Shown here piece after piece: positions 1-10,357 of a stretch of 64,000 nt of DNA. How positions within the stretch are numbered: the stretch's first letter is position 1; each line of letters begins with the position of its first letter. The DNA comes from Zygnema cylindricum (lineage: Eukaryota > Streptophyta > Zygnematophyceae > Zygnematales > Zygnemataceae). The position numbers and the translations under genes were made by a program. The notes under the pieces are model-generated. The model was not told where the DNA came from, ran no database searches, and saw nothing but the letters and a program-made list of their open reading frames with translations. The stretch is from the NCBI GenBank assembly GCA_037447655.1, contig JBBHKE010002789.1:124001-188000 (forward strand), given 5' to 3'.

Positions 1-1622
1 GGGTTCAGTTTTAATTTGAAAACCCACTTACAACCGATTGGTTTTTGGTTAGGTGGACATTCCACCAGCTCCCAAGTATTTGCTGCCATAATTGAGGCCA
101 TCTCCTCATTGATGGCTCTCTTCCACCGGTTCCTTTCTAGACAAGTCATCCCTTCTCTATAAGTTTGAGGTTCATCTTGATGAGATGGTTTTGTTACCTT
201 GTTATTAACATGTTTTTCTTGCAATATTTTGCTACTTCTCATTCCCCCCTCAAAATCTATGGCCGGAATAGATGTTTCTCGTGGGTTTTTTCGAACAATC
301 TCGGCTTCTCCCCTATCCCTTGATTTCGAATCAATTTCCACCACGTCTTCCGCTTCGGGAAGAGTTGTCAGTGGAGTTTTCGCAGCCGAGTCTTTTTCTG
401 TTTGATTTGTACCTACAAGATTGTCATCTTCTCTAAAACCTGGATAGTTAGGAAGCTCAAAGTCATCGGAATTTTCTGACTCAAATCTGATTTTTACTGT
501 CTTTGTATATTTGAAGAGATCCACAGACTTTACTTTATCCATAACTACTAGATGTTTTACTAAGATTATATCTTCCCTTTTTAGATCGTAAACTCTATAT
601 CCTTTAACTTCCTCATCATATCCTAATACTAACCCGGTTTTCCTTTAGGATCTAGCTTCCAATTAGACCGATCTGTATCTAGACTGAATACTTGACTGCC
701 GAAAACCATTAAGTGAGATATGTCTTGTTTTTAGCCGGTGAATCTCTCATAAGGTGTTTGATCTTTTATACCTGAGGTAAGAACTCTATTTTTGAGGTAA
801 TTAGCGCAATTCATTGCTTCTGCCCAAATCCTTTTTCCTATCTTCTTATCTGACAACATACTTCTATGACTATCATTTAGTGGTCTATTTAACCTTTCAG
901 CTAGCCCATTCTCTTCCGGGTTTTTGGGAACTGTCTTTTTGTGTTGAACTCTATGTTCCCTCAAAAAATCCTCAAACTGGTTAGAAGTATACTCCCTACC
1001 ATTGTCACTCCTTACTCTTTTGATTCAAGTTTCATGGTGTTTTTGGCTCCATGCTTTATATTGTCTAAAACAATCCGGAGCTTCTGACTTGTTTTTCAAG
1101 AAATACACCCTGGAATACCAAGACAAATCATCAGTGATAGTCATCATCAATCTCTTCCCCCTTGGTAAGGGCACTTTGGCAGGTTCCCAAATATATGTGT
1201 GTACTAAATCTATAATTTTTTCTCCCCTATAGGTGGCTGTTTTGGGAAAGGGCAATCTGTGTGCTTTACCTTGAGCACATCCACTAGAATCACTTAGATT
1301 CTCACTCTCACTAAACTCAATTCCTTCCACCACTCCCATCTTTTTCATCGTCCTTAGCTTATCTAGATTCACATGCCCAAGCCTCTTATGCCACATCATT
1401 ATATCATGAACACCAACATAATAAAGTTTGTTCTTTTCATTGCTTAAAATCAGCCTAAACATCCTTAAGCTACCTTTTTCAGCAGTGAAATAAACTTCTC
1501 TTCAAAACTAGCAGTAAGGAATCCTTTCTTAGTGCTGGTATCAAAACCCTTATCATCTAATACAGACGTAGAGATGAGGTTTTTGTTCAACTACGGAATA
1601 AACAATATATCGGAGAATATAA
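1..1622 (-). pseudogene. Cop1 pol remnant: protease end, integrase, start of RT
   Basis: From 1622 down to 1, several minus-strand frames together give the end of the protease region, the integrase zinc-binding/GAG-pre part (MWHKRLGHVN near 1390), the integrase core (RSDNG near 1000, NGLAERLNR near 900), the integrase C-terminal motif with VYDLKREDIILVKHL near 560-600, and the RT entry motif with WELVE near 70-80. Integrase would join element cDNA to target DNA in the nucleus. It cannot be active: the first catalytic Asp of the HTD-I-W-GP motif reads Tyr (HTYIWEPA, about 1195-1215), the HHCC motif has lost a Cys, and the frame shifts several times. RT continues beyond the window. Confidence 0.85.
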
Positions 1623-2942
1623 CTATGATGTCTTTCCTTCTACCAACACTTTCTGATCTACCGATCCTACAAGTGTAGTAGTGACTATCCTCACATCCCC
1701 GTACTCTATCTCTACGGTGGGAATCTTTCTTATCTTAGTGAACAAGTGTTTATCCTTACACATGTGCATGGAGGCACTTGAATCTATAATCCAGCCTGCT
1801 TCACCTTTCAATCCACCGAAAGCACATTTCTGCTTTCGTGGAATTTCTACCTCGTTTGTCGCTTCCAACTCCTCATCGAATAGGAGCTCATTGTCGTCAT
1901 CTTTGGAGTCCACCTCATGTACCTGTATCACAAGGGCTTTTTTCTTTCCTCTCGGGGTTCCACTAGTCTGCCTCTCCTTTAACTGAAGCTCGGTTAGCTT
2001 AGTGCACTTGGCCATATAGTGCCCTGGTTTATTACAGAAATGACATAAACCCTTGGGAGCCCTTGGTTTGACCTCGTCGGTCTGATTTTTCTGCTCCCCC
2101 CCTCCGTAATTTCCGACCAGTCTTTGGGAATCCTTGTTCCTACAGTCGGTCCCAACTGCCAAGGCTTGCCCACTCTTTCCTCCCCTTTGGATCTCAATTG
2201 TATTCTCCCAAACGAGAATCATTCCTACCACTGAGTTCCATATCCACCTTGAGTCAGGCAAGTCCTGCACACAGTTGACTAAATTCTCGAACTCATCGGA
2301 TAACTTCATCAGTAGACAGTTAACCTTTTTTTTTTCACTAAAATCTTTTCTAGCACTCTCTAGCTCCATGAAAAGTGCAGCAAGCACATTGCAAAAATCT
2401 AACATCTTCTCCCCTTTGTATACATACTCCTTAACTTTATAATCAGCCAACTGTTGTTGCTGAATCGTACCACTTCGGTACATCTCTATGAGAGCCATCT
2501 AATGATCGAATGCCCTTTCTACCTGCAAATGAGGACATGCAAGTCCTTGAGTAAGATGGCGGAGGATGAAGTGCTTTGCCGCCATATTGTTGAAGTCCCA
2601 GGTATCAGTATTATTCTCCTCGTTCCTCGGAATTGGTGACATGAATGCCGAACCAGTTGCTATTGGTGTGGTTGTCTTCTTCTCCTTTCCTTTGTCCACC
2701 ACCTCTCCTTCTTTTGTCTCCTCCGTTGAAGATGGATCTGCATCTCTAGTGAATTTGCCTCTTGTAAACCCAAGAGGTATCCCAAGATTGGATGGACGCC
2801 TCACCCGTCCACTCACTATTCCCCAGAACCGTTTCTCACATAGAGCTCCTATCATCATACTTTCCCAGTATATGAAGCCACCTCCATTGAATATAGGTAC
2901 CTTAGATGGTGGGCCTATAACGTGCAACTCTGAGACCTCCAT
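1623..2942 (-). pseudogene. Cop1 gag-protease, one in-frame UAG
   Basis: The nucleocapsid/capsid precursor starts at ATG 2942, inside the LTR. It reads through the PBS (VIGPP), a capsid region, a CX2CX4HX4C zinc knuckle (CHFCNKPGHYMAKC, near 2000-2045) and into the aspartic protease. The frame is open from 2942 to 1623 except for one stop at 2499-2501, where other copies have Trp (TGG to TAG). The protease active site reads DSSA instead of DSGA, another inactivating change. Gag would build the cytoplasmic virus-like particle; the knuckle binds element RNA. Apart from these two lesions this is one of the better preserved gag genes here. Confidence 0.88.
2908..2922 (-). promoter_or_regulatory. 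Cop1 primer-binding site (half initiator tRNA-Met)
   Basis: These 15 nt directly follow the 5' LTR and lie inside gag. They match the plant initiator tRNA-Met anticodon-loop complement (GGTTATGGGCCCACC) at 13 of 15 positions. The two mismatches probably make the site weak. Confidence 0.75.
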
Positions 2943-3970
2943 AGGACCTCAGAGTAAGCAGCTCACACGAAGCCTCTAGGATAACCCTGACCCCTTTGTC
3001 TTTCAGCACGAATAACTGCCACCTTGGCAAACAAAAACTCTGACCACCTTCACCCGTGTGAAGGAAAGACTCCCGTGAGTTGATAGCAAAAAGAATTTCT
3101 AAATTTTCTCCAATGGGCTGTATGTTATGGAGGGTCAAAGTTGACCTTTTGTACAGAAGCTTTGTGGGAGAGAGGGTCCTATCTACCAATTTTTCTAAGA
3201 CCTATCTCTCTCTAAAACTCTATCAAATGGTGTACGACACCAATCATATTACACTGCCGTACACAAAAGTACAGCTGCTAGTGTACTTTATGTACGGATA
3301 TTGTACAACATGGCCTAAATGTCGACACATGTCATATCTGGATTCGGTCCCGTAATCCCCGGAGATGCCGCGATCCAACGTAATCGTGCCACATGTCATC
3401 CGATGTGGCGATGAACACAAACTGTCGAGAATCTCTTCCACGAACTCTGCTTTCTTTTCGGCCATCCGATTGAATGCAGATTTCAAATGTAGCCGTCATA
3501 AATGCTTGGCCGATATTTGTTTCGTAAAAGGAATAAATTGCGCGGTACTTGTTTCTTATCCATACTAAAATTCGTACGTTTACATAACTGGATCTATGTA
3601 ACCGTAAACATTCGTCGTTAAATGAATTTTCCTACGTGTTAACATTTAAATAAATATCAAACCCAATACTATGTATCGTAACATCTAGACTTAAGGGTTA
3701 AGGGTAATGGCTACAGTCGTTCTCACGACAAGCAGGTACAAGGATGGAATCCTGGTTCCAACATATTCCTTTTAGTAAATAAACCTACCTATTTGTGAAT
3801 CAACCAATCTATTTCCCGTAAACCTCTGGATAGCCTAGGTAGCCATTGCTCTAGCTTCCTCTCCAACTTCTCAGTGACTGCAACAAGTGTTGGAGTTAGA
3901 GAGAGATGTTAAAGGCAGACTGCCTCGGCTTCTTTTTATATTCCAATTTAGACCTAGAAAATAATAAAAT
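2923..3970 (-). repeat. Cop1 5' LTR (family I)
   Basis: About 1.05 kb. It ends in ...GTTGCA at 2923 and holds the gag ATG 20 nt inside that end. Recognisable blocks shared with the other family I LTRs are: the start-codon inverted repeat (arms 2927-2934 and 2948-2955), a TATA-like TACAAAAGG near 3195, the GTAC inverted repeat near 3255-3297, a tRNA-like block with B-box at 3742-3752 (antisense), and the U3 hairpin near 3859-3905. Confidence 0.88.
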
Positions 3971-5148
3971 TGAAACTCTGAGACCTCCATAAGTCCTCAG
4001 AGTGGACAGCTTTTAAGAAGCCTCTAGGATAACCCTGACCCCTTTATGTTTCAGCAAGAACAACTGCCACCCTGGCAAACAAAAACACTGACCAATTTCA
4101 CCCCTTTGAAGGCAAGACTCCCGTGAGTCGATAGCAAAAAGAATCTCTGAATTTGCTCCCCTCAGCAGTAAGTTATGGAGGGTCAAAGTTGACCTTTTGT
4201 ACAGAAGCTCTCTGGGAGAGAGGGTCCAATCTCCTAATTTTTCTAAGTCCTATCTCTCTCACAGACTTTATCTACTGATGTACGGAGCCAATCTGATTAC
4301 ACTTCCGTACACAAAAGTACAGCTGCCGCTGTACTTTCTGTACGAACACTGTACGACATGGCCTAAATGTCGACACGTGGTATATCCGTATTCGCTCCCT
4401 TAATCCTCGGAGATGCCGCAATCCAATGTCATTTTGCCACGTGTCATCCGATGTGGCGATGACCAAGAACCGCCGAAATCCTCTTCCGCGATCTCGGTGT
4501 TTAATTTCGGCCGTCCGATTAAATTCACATTTAATCGTAGCCGTAATAAATACATGCGCGGTATTCGTTTCGCTAAAGAAATAAACGAGCAGTATTCAAT
4601 TCTTATCCATAATGTAATCCGTACTTTTACATTAATGGATCTATGCCTCCCGTAAACAGTTTCAATTAAATGAATAATCCTACGTGTTAATGTTTAACTA
4701 AGTACCAAACCCTATAGTACGTAACACTAGGTCTAGACTTAACAGATAAGGCTACCGGCTACCGGCAGCTTACCGTCTGGCAGGTACTAGGATCAAATCC
4801 TGGAGGTATCACATATACTTTTAGTAAATAAACCCCTAATGATAAATAAACTAATATTTATATCCCGTAAACCTCTGGATATCCTAGGTAGCCATGGCTC
4901 TAGCTTCCTCTCCAATTTCTTAGTGACTGCGACAAGTTTCAGAGTTGGAGAGAGAAGTTAGAGGTAGACTGCCTCCGCTTCTTTCTATATTTCTATTCAG
5001 ACCTAAAAAATACTTTAAAAGATCACTAATTTCTACACTCCCCTTATTTTCTAGTCAATCTTTAATTTCAGACCACACTTCTCCCTGCAGAAAATTAGCT
5101 TAAGGGAAGGCACAGGTTTGGTCATCATATCTGCTACCATCTCACTAT
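3971..5148 (-). mobile_element. Cop2: 3' end of a family I copia element (3' LTR, PPT, RNase H tail)
   Basis: LTR 3971-5037 runs TGTAGAAATT...TTTCA in element sense. To its right (upstream in the element) is the polypurine tract GACTAGAAAATAAGGGGAG (5038-5056) and about 90 bp encoding the end of RNase H (the MVADMMTK-type tail). Homology stops at about 5148, where unrelated retroelement-like DNA begins. The internal region and 5' LTR are missing. The antisense tRNA-like B-box is at 4790-4800 and the U3 hairpin near 4902-4950. Confidence 0.88.
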
Positions 5149-5957
5149 CTGGACAGCTTCGGCATTTGATATTAGATCGGGTAACGCTTCCCGCAAGGTC
5201 TCCATGCGGGCTCGTAAAGCGGGGGCAGTTTCGCCCGGTTTACGCTCAAAATTCATTAATTCCTTAACTTGGTCAGGGTTTTACATACGGTACTCCTCTT
5301 GTGGAAAATTAAACATTATGGTGAGAGGGTCTCATAACAGAAAAGTCATCCCGGGTCTTGCCAGAACGGCGGCTCGGGCTGCAATAGCATATTGGTGGGG
5401 AACCTCCGCCACAGCCGGGTAAAGAACATTGCCAAACGCATCTAAGACCTCGGGAATAGCAACTTGATAAGGAATTTGTGCTTGACCTATGACCTCAGGC
5501 GTACCAGCCAACTGTGGAGAATATTCAGTCATTGCAAATATGCCATCATACTTGCGGGAATAACGGACCCGCGAAGGTAACGCCCGAGAAGGGAGAAAGC
5601 GACAAGCATGTCAAATCTATCTTGATAACGGAAAGCTAGATCACGCATTTCGGTGTTCAATAGTATTCGAAAATGAGATAAACTCATAGTATCGTTCATT
5701 CTGGAAAAGCAAAATTGAAGTTTACCAAGAGTGCCCTCCGATGTGGAGGCCATCAAAAGAGACGAGTTAAACGAATTCAAAGCATGATTCAGTGCTAACA
5801 AGGACGAAAAAGAAAGGAAATCCGAATCGGGTTCCCTTTCGTTATCAACCTCTTCCATAGATAGCGTGGAAAGAATGGATGACAAACATGAGACAATGGT
5901 TAAATCTGAACCAGTAGAGGACGCTCTAGATTCAATTAAAGGACTTAACATCAAAGG
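5149..5957. pseudogene. Unassigned retroelement-like coding fragment, left piece
   Basis: This is not copia-like. On the minus strand, 5954-5160 reads as a hydrophilic capsid-like stretch with few stops. It includes PGETAPALRARMETLREALPD (near 5170-5235) and an alanine/proline-rich part with PQLAGTPEVIGQAQIPYQ near 5450-5520. The last 230 bp (about 5720-5957) look more protein-like on the plus strand (acidic/lysine-rich, VEDALDSIKGLNIKG at the end), and this plus-strand reading continues across the Cop3 insertion at 10123. Either two fragments meet near 5715 or one strand is antisense shadow. I do not recognise the family; a gag-like protein is an inference from composition. Confidence 0.5.
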
Positions 5958-7097
5958 TGTTGATATTTGAGTATTTTCTAGGTCTTTATATAGGATAGGA
6001 AAAGAGCAGAGGAAGTCTGCCTCTGACTCCCTTCTCTAAGCCCCCACACTTGTTGTAGTCACTAAAGGCCGGAGAGGGAGCTAGAGCCATGGCTACCTAA
6101 GCTCTCTAGAGAAGACAAGGGATAAATTAGGTAGACTTACCAAAAGGTACTTGACAGACCCAGGAATTGATCTTGGAACCTACCGTCCGTCAAGTGACCG
6201 GTAGCCGTTAGCCTTATCCATTTAGTCTAGAACTAGTGCTATGACATATAGGGCTTGATAGGTATTTAAATAGTTACATGTAGGATTTTTCATTTAACTG
6301 GATTACGCTATAGAGGACATAGAAACAGTTGTACTTTTAGTACTGGACGAAACAAGTAGTACGGACATTTGTTTCGACGGTGCTTATTAAATGACGATAT
6401 AAATCGCACAACCATGTATAGCGTCGGTTTCGCGGAAAGGATAATTCGGCGGTTTGCGGACGTCACCACTCCGGATGACACGTGGTGACATCATACGGGT
6501 TGCGAAATCTCCCGAACAGAACACAACAAATCCGGATGTGACATGTGTTGATATTTTAGCCATGTCGTACGATGGCCGTACAAAAGGTACACTGGTAACT
6601 ATGCCTTTATGTACTATACAGTAATGTAATTGGTACTTAACTCAATATAAGAGGGTTTTGAGAGGGGTTTAGGACTTAGAATACATCAGGTAGGTTGCCA
6701 CCTCTCTCCTAGAGAGCATCTGTATAAAAAGCAAACTTTGGCGAGCAATAACTATTAATTTACTAGGCCATTTTCAGTGATTCTTTTTCCTGCAGACTCA
6801 AGGGAGTCCACGCTACACATGGGTGTAGTCGGTCAGAGTTTTTACTTGCCTGGGCGGCTGCATTTCTAAGGGAAAGTCAAAGTGGGTGAATGTATCCAAA
6901 TCACACATTCTAACTTTTCTTTCTCTGGTGGAACTGAGCACACAAAAAGTTTTATTTCACAATGGTGAAGCTTTAATGGGGTTCTAATTGTCAAGGGGTC
7001 AATCATTTGAGTTTATATAAACTTGGAGTCGGCACTATGTAGATTAGCTTCTTTTGATCTGCGAATTCTCTGTTGCAATAGAGCCCATATAATTTCA
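5958..7097 (+). repeat. Cop3 5' LTR
   Basis: 1140 bp, TGTTGATATT...AATTTCA. U3 holds the hairpin block near 6020-6083, the tRNA-like block (antisense, near 6160-6215) and the GTAC inverted repeat near 6575-6615. A TATA box (TATAAAAA, 6723-6730) puts the transcription start near 6750, so U3 is about 790 bp. The codon 20 nt before the LTR end, ATG in other copies, is ATA here (7078-7080). Confidence 0.9.
6723..6730 (+). promoter_or_regulatory. TATA box of Cop3 5' LTR
   Basis: TATAAAAA lies about 765 bp into the LTR. The same position in the 3' LTR (9731-9738) and in another LTR fragment (24453-24460) reads TATAAAAG, so this is a conserved core promoter element of family I. Confidence 0.7.
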
Positions 7098-7112
7098 GGT
7101 TATTGGCCCGCC
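7098..7112 (+). promoter_or_regulatory. Cop3 primer-binding site
   Basis: GGTTATTGGCCCGCC directly follows the LTR end and differs at two positions from the perfect initiator-tRNA anticodon-loop complement. It encodes the Val-Ile-Gly-Pro of gag. Confidence 0.75.
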
Positions 7113-8203
7113 ATCTAAGGTGCCTATGTTTGATGGAATAGACTTCACTTACTAGGAGTTTACGATGGAGGGATTGCTGTTCGAGAAACACTTATGGGGA
7201 ATTGTTTCGGGACAAGTGAAATGTCCGCCACCTGGCTTTGGTGGAGCTTACTATGGAGAATCATCTGAGGCTGCCCAGAATATTATTCGGAGTTCAGATG
7301 TAACGGAAGGTGAAGGGAAAAACCTTGCCATGGATGGGGAAATAGGGGAGAAGGAAAAAGGGACACCTATAGTGAGGGGAGCTAGGCTCACAACTATGTT
7401 ACCACCTGTAGAGATTAAAATTGAGGAAAATGACAGAAAAATATGGGAAAAACAAAAACACTATAGCAAAGCATCTCATACTTAGAAACGAGTCTAAGTC
7501 TAGAGCTATCACTCTTATAAACTTAAAGAAGTCTTCAGAGATATGGGACGCACTAATTCAGATTTATAAGAGTGAGACTATATAGAGGCAGCAGTTTGTA
7601 AAATAAGAAATAGAGGCCTATGTTTATAAAGGCGCTAGCATGATAGAGTTTTGTAATGATATTGCTGCATTATATATTGAGCTTACTAGTGCGTGATATG
7701 TAGAATCTGAGGAGAGAAAGATTAATACACTAATCATGAAACTCCCAGACGAGTACGAAGACATCATTTACCGTATGCTGGGAATGGATGGCTCCTCATG
7801 GACTTGGAGCATTACCATGGGGATAATACTTGTGAGGGAAAGCACTTTGGAGCTTCGTAGGGGAAGTGACAGGGTGACTGCATTTACAGCTGGTGGTGAC
7901 TGGCGGAAGCGTGATGTGAGGAATGGCGATGACGAGCGGAAGCGTGATGAGAGGAAGAAAGACAAAGGTAAACCTTATCGAAACTTTGGTGGAAACAGAG
8001 GGAGAGGAAAAGAAAGGGGAGCTTTGAAAAAAGGGGTTTGCTTCGCTTGTAGGAAACCGGGTCACTATATGGAGGAGTGTCCTTGTTTGGATGAACTTAG
8101 AAGTTGGTATATGAATGAGGAGGAAGAAGGGGAAGAGGAGAAAGAGGATGAAGAAATTTTGGAGCTTCTTCAAATCAGTAGAATGGAGAAGAGAGAAAAG
8201 TAA
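7098..8203 (+). pseudogene. Cop3 gag
   Basis: The capsid region begins at the PBS with VIGPPSKVPMF, continues in the frame 7165-7485 (GIVSGQVKCPPPGFGG), then shifts frame. From about 7500 it includes EDIIYRMLGMDGSSWTWS (near 7760), a basic Arg/Lys/Gly stretch and a canonical CX2CX4HX4C knuckle (CFACRKPGHYMEEC, 8044-8085). Stops at 7156-7158 and several near 7590-7700, plus the lost ATG, break it. The protein would package element RNA in a particle. The acidic tail before 8203 occupies the position that precedes protease in the full elements. Confidence 0.85.
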
Positions 8204-8968
8204 ACGGAAATTCCACAAAAGCAACAGTGTGCTTTTGGAGGTATAAAGGAAGTAAAGGGAAGGGAGGAACTTGAGGGAGTTAGAAATAATGAGGATAATT
8301 TTATAGATATGTTGGAAACAGAAAACTGGTCGGATAGGGAGACTTCAACGGATTCCGAGGAAAGGGGAGAAGTAAAACTAGAGGAGGCTTTAAAGGATAT
8401 GGGAGAAGAGAAATATTTAAAGAAATGTTTAGGGGAGGAGAAATATTTATTGGGAATTAAGTCAGAAAGTGATAGTGGAAAGAATTCCATGGGAGAGAGT
8501 GAGGAAAGATAAAAAAATGGGTTGAGTATCATGGACAAAAATATGAGTACGGAAGATGTAGGTTTTATGAGGAACTTAGTGGGGACTCTTGATTTAATGA
8601 TAAGTTTGGGGGGTAATGGCTTTGACATCACTAATGGGAGTGATGCCATTTATGAAGGTGTGCCTGTAAAAGGGATAGCATCTGGGTGTGTGTTGCAGAA
8701 TGGAGATGGGGCTGGCAAGTTGAATTGCAAGAGGGAAATCGGTTTTTGTGTGGATTGAAAAGAGATGAGGTGGATAATATCTTTGCTCGGATTTATGAAA
8801 AGTGGAATGCTAAATAAAACGTATGATCAACTAGATGGAATGTTTACTTCAGCTCATTTAATGGACCTTAGTAAATATGAGGGTGTTGTCTTAAATTTTT
8901 ATGAAAGGAAAAAGAAAAGGAAGAGGAAAAGGAAAACGGGAAGGAAATGTTTGTTTATTTGCTTGTGA
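8204..8968 (+). pseudogene. Cop3 reading frame X replacing pol (unknown function)
   Basis: This lies in the same reading frame as the second half of gag, with only three stops (8201-8203, 8510-8512, 8756-8758). It gives about 250 codons. It opens with the junction motif QKQQCAFGG that normally precedes protease. In place of the DSGA active site it then has a Glu/Asp/Lys/Ser-rich part (about 8250-8510), a Gly/Asn/Asp-rich part (8522-8758) and a last part ending in a strongly basic, nuclear-signal-like KKKRKRKRKTGRK (about 8908-8945). I recognise no domain. It may be a unique non-autonomous-element protein, captured host sequence, or spacer that stayed open by chance. Confidence 0.55.
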
Positions 8969-8984
8969 GAAGTAAAAGGAAATA

Positions 8985-9003
8985 GACTAGAAAATTAGAG
9001 GAG
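8985..9003 (+). other. Cop3 polypurine tract
   Basis: GACTAGAAAATTAGAGGAG lies directly before the 3' LTR. It is the plus-strand DNA primer and matches the family tract GACTAGAAAATAAGGGGAG except for three changes. Confidence 0.8.
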
Positions 9004-10077
9004 TGATGATATTTGAGTATTTTCTAGGTCTTTATTTATGATAGGAAAAAAGCAGAGGCAATCTGCCTTTGACTAACTTATCTAAGCCCCCACACTAGTT
9101 GTAGTAACTAAAGGCTCGAGCAACTGGGGGAAAATTAGGTAGACTTACCAAAAGGTACTTGACGAACCCAGGATTTGATCATGGAACCTACCGTCCGTCT
9201 AGTGACCAGTAGTCGTTAGCCTTATCCATTTAGTCTAGAACTAGTGCTATGACATATAGGGTTTGATAGGTATTTAAATAGTTACATGTAGGGTTTTTTA
9301 TTTAACTAGATTACGCTATATAGGACATAGAAACAGTTGTACATTTAGTATCAGACGAAACAAATAGTACGGACATTTCTTTCGACGGTCCGTATTAAAT
9401 GACGATATAAATCGGACAGCCATGGTTAGCGCCGGTTTCGCGGAAAGGATAATTTGGCGGTTTGCGGACGTCACCACTCCGGATGACACGTGGTGACATC
9501 ATACGGGTTGCGGAATCTCCCGAACGAAACACAACAAATCCGGATGTGACATGTGTTGATATTTTAGCCATGTCGTACGATGGCCGTACAAAAGGTACAC
9601 CGGCACCTGTACCTTTATGTACTATACAGTAATGTGATTGGTCCTTACCTCAGTACTAGAGGGTTTAGAGAGGGCTTTAAGACTTAGAATACGTCGGGTA
9701 GGTAGCCACCTCTCTCCCAGAAAGCATCTGTATAAAAGGCAAATTTTGGCGAGCCATAACTATTAATTTACTTGGCCATTTTGAGTGATTCTTTTTGTTG
9801 CGAACTCAAGCGAGTTCATTCTACACAGAGATGTAGTCGGTCAGAGTTTTTGCCTGCTTGGGTGGCTGCATTTCTAAGGGAAAGTCAAAGTGGGTGAATG
9901 TATCCAAATCACATATTCTAACTTTGCATTCTGTGGTGGAACTGAGCACACAAAAAGTCTTCCTTCACAGGGGTGAAGCTTTTATGGGGTTTTCATTGTC
10001 AAGGGGTCAATCATTTGGTTTATATAAACTTGGAGTCAGCACTATCTAGATTTGCTTCTTTTGATATGCGAATTTTG
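9004..10077 (+). repeat. Cop3 3' LTR, end truncated
   Basis: It starts TGATGATATTTGAG. It closely follows the 5' LTR, with many point differences and a deletion near 9120, so this is an old insertion. It includes a TATA box (9731-9738) and the GTAC inverted repeat (9586-9622, arms GTACAAAAGGTACA and TGTACCTTTATGTAC). Homology stops near 10077, before the terminal CA. Confidence 0.88.
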
Positions 10078-10357
10078 AGTAGAAGACGCTCTAGATTCGA
10101 TTTAAGGATTTAACGTCAAAGGAACCAAATTTGATAAATTCGATTGATCGAAATTTGATGAACGGAAAGTTTCACCACTACGTGTAGATCCGTATGAGTG
10201 GTTAAGATTATCCCAATCAGTGGGCATAAAAATGACTGAGATAACAAACTTATCCGCTAATGGATTCGCCCTATACGAGGTGCAGCAAATGCCAAACCAT
10301 ACCACATACGTAGGCAACAATCTCTAGCAGTCTGTAACAAGGCCATGATGGCCAGAT
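10078..10357 (+). pseudogene. Unassigned retroelement-like coding fragment, middle piece
   Basis: 10078-10122 repeats the flank 5913-5957 with about 5 differences in 45. The rest continues the same plus-strand frame, with SPLRVDPYEWLRLSQSVGIK near 10165-10225 and then MTEITNLSANGFALYEVQQ. It is cut at 10357 by Cop4, whose target duplication CAGAT is 10353-10357, and should resume at 16670. I do not recognise the family. Confidence 0.45.

Larger units (their letters stand above)
1..3970 (-). mobile_element. Cop1: family I Ty1/copia retrotransposon, 5' part (3' end outside window)
   Basis: Read on the minus strand, the element runs from its 5' LTR (2923-3970) through PBS, gag, protease and integrase to the first codons of RT at the window edge. 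The order integrase before RT is what defines Ty1/copia. Coding is broken by an in-frame stop in gag, frameshifts in pol and loss of catalytic residues, so it is dead. The outer end of its LTR (near 3970) lacks the usual terminal TGTAGA/TGTTGA and abuts the Cop2 LTR directly, so Cop2 probably inserted there or a deletion joined the two. Confidence 0.9.
5958..10077 (+). mobile_element. Cop3: gag-only non-autonomous copia-type LTR element
   Basis: Two LTRs (5958-7097 and 9004-10077) flank only about 1.9 kb of internal DNA. It has a PBS, a family I gag with zinc knuckle, a further reading frame unrelated to pol, and a polypurine tract (8985-9003). There is no protease, integrase, RT or RNase H, so reverse transcription must have been supplied in trans by a relative. 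It splits a retroelement-like coding fragment. The last roughly 25-30 bp of the 3' LTR are missing and replaced by a second copy of 45 bp of the upstream flank. Confidence 0.88.

Noticed and set aside
5204-5422. 72-codon plus frame
   Set aside because: The opposite strand reads as a much more protein-like sequence over the same bases.
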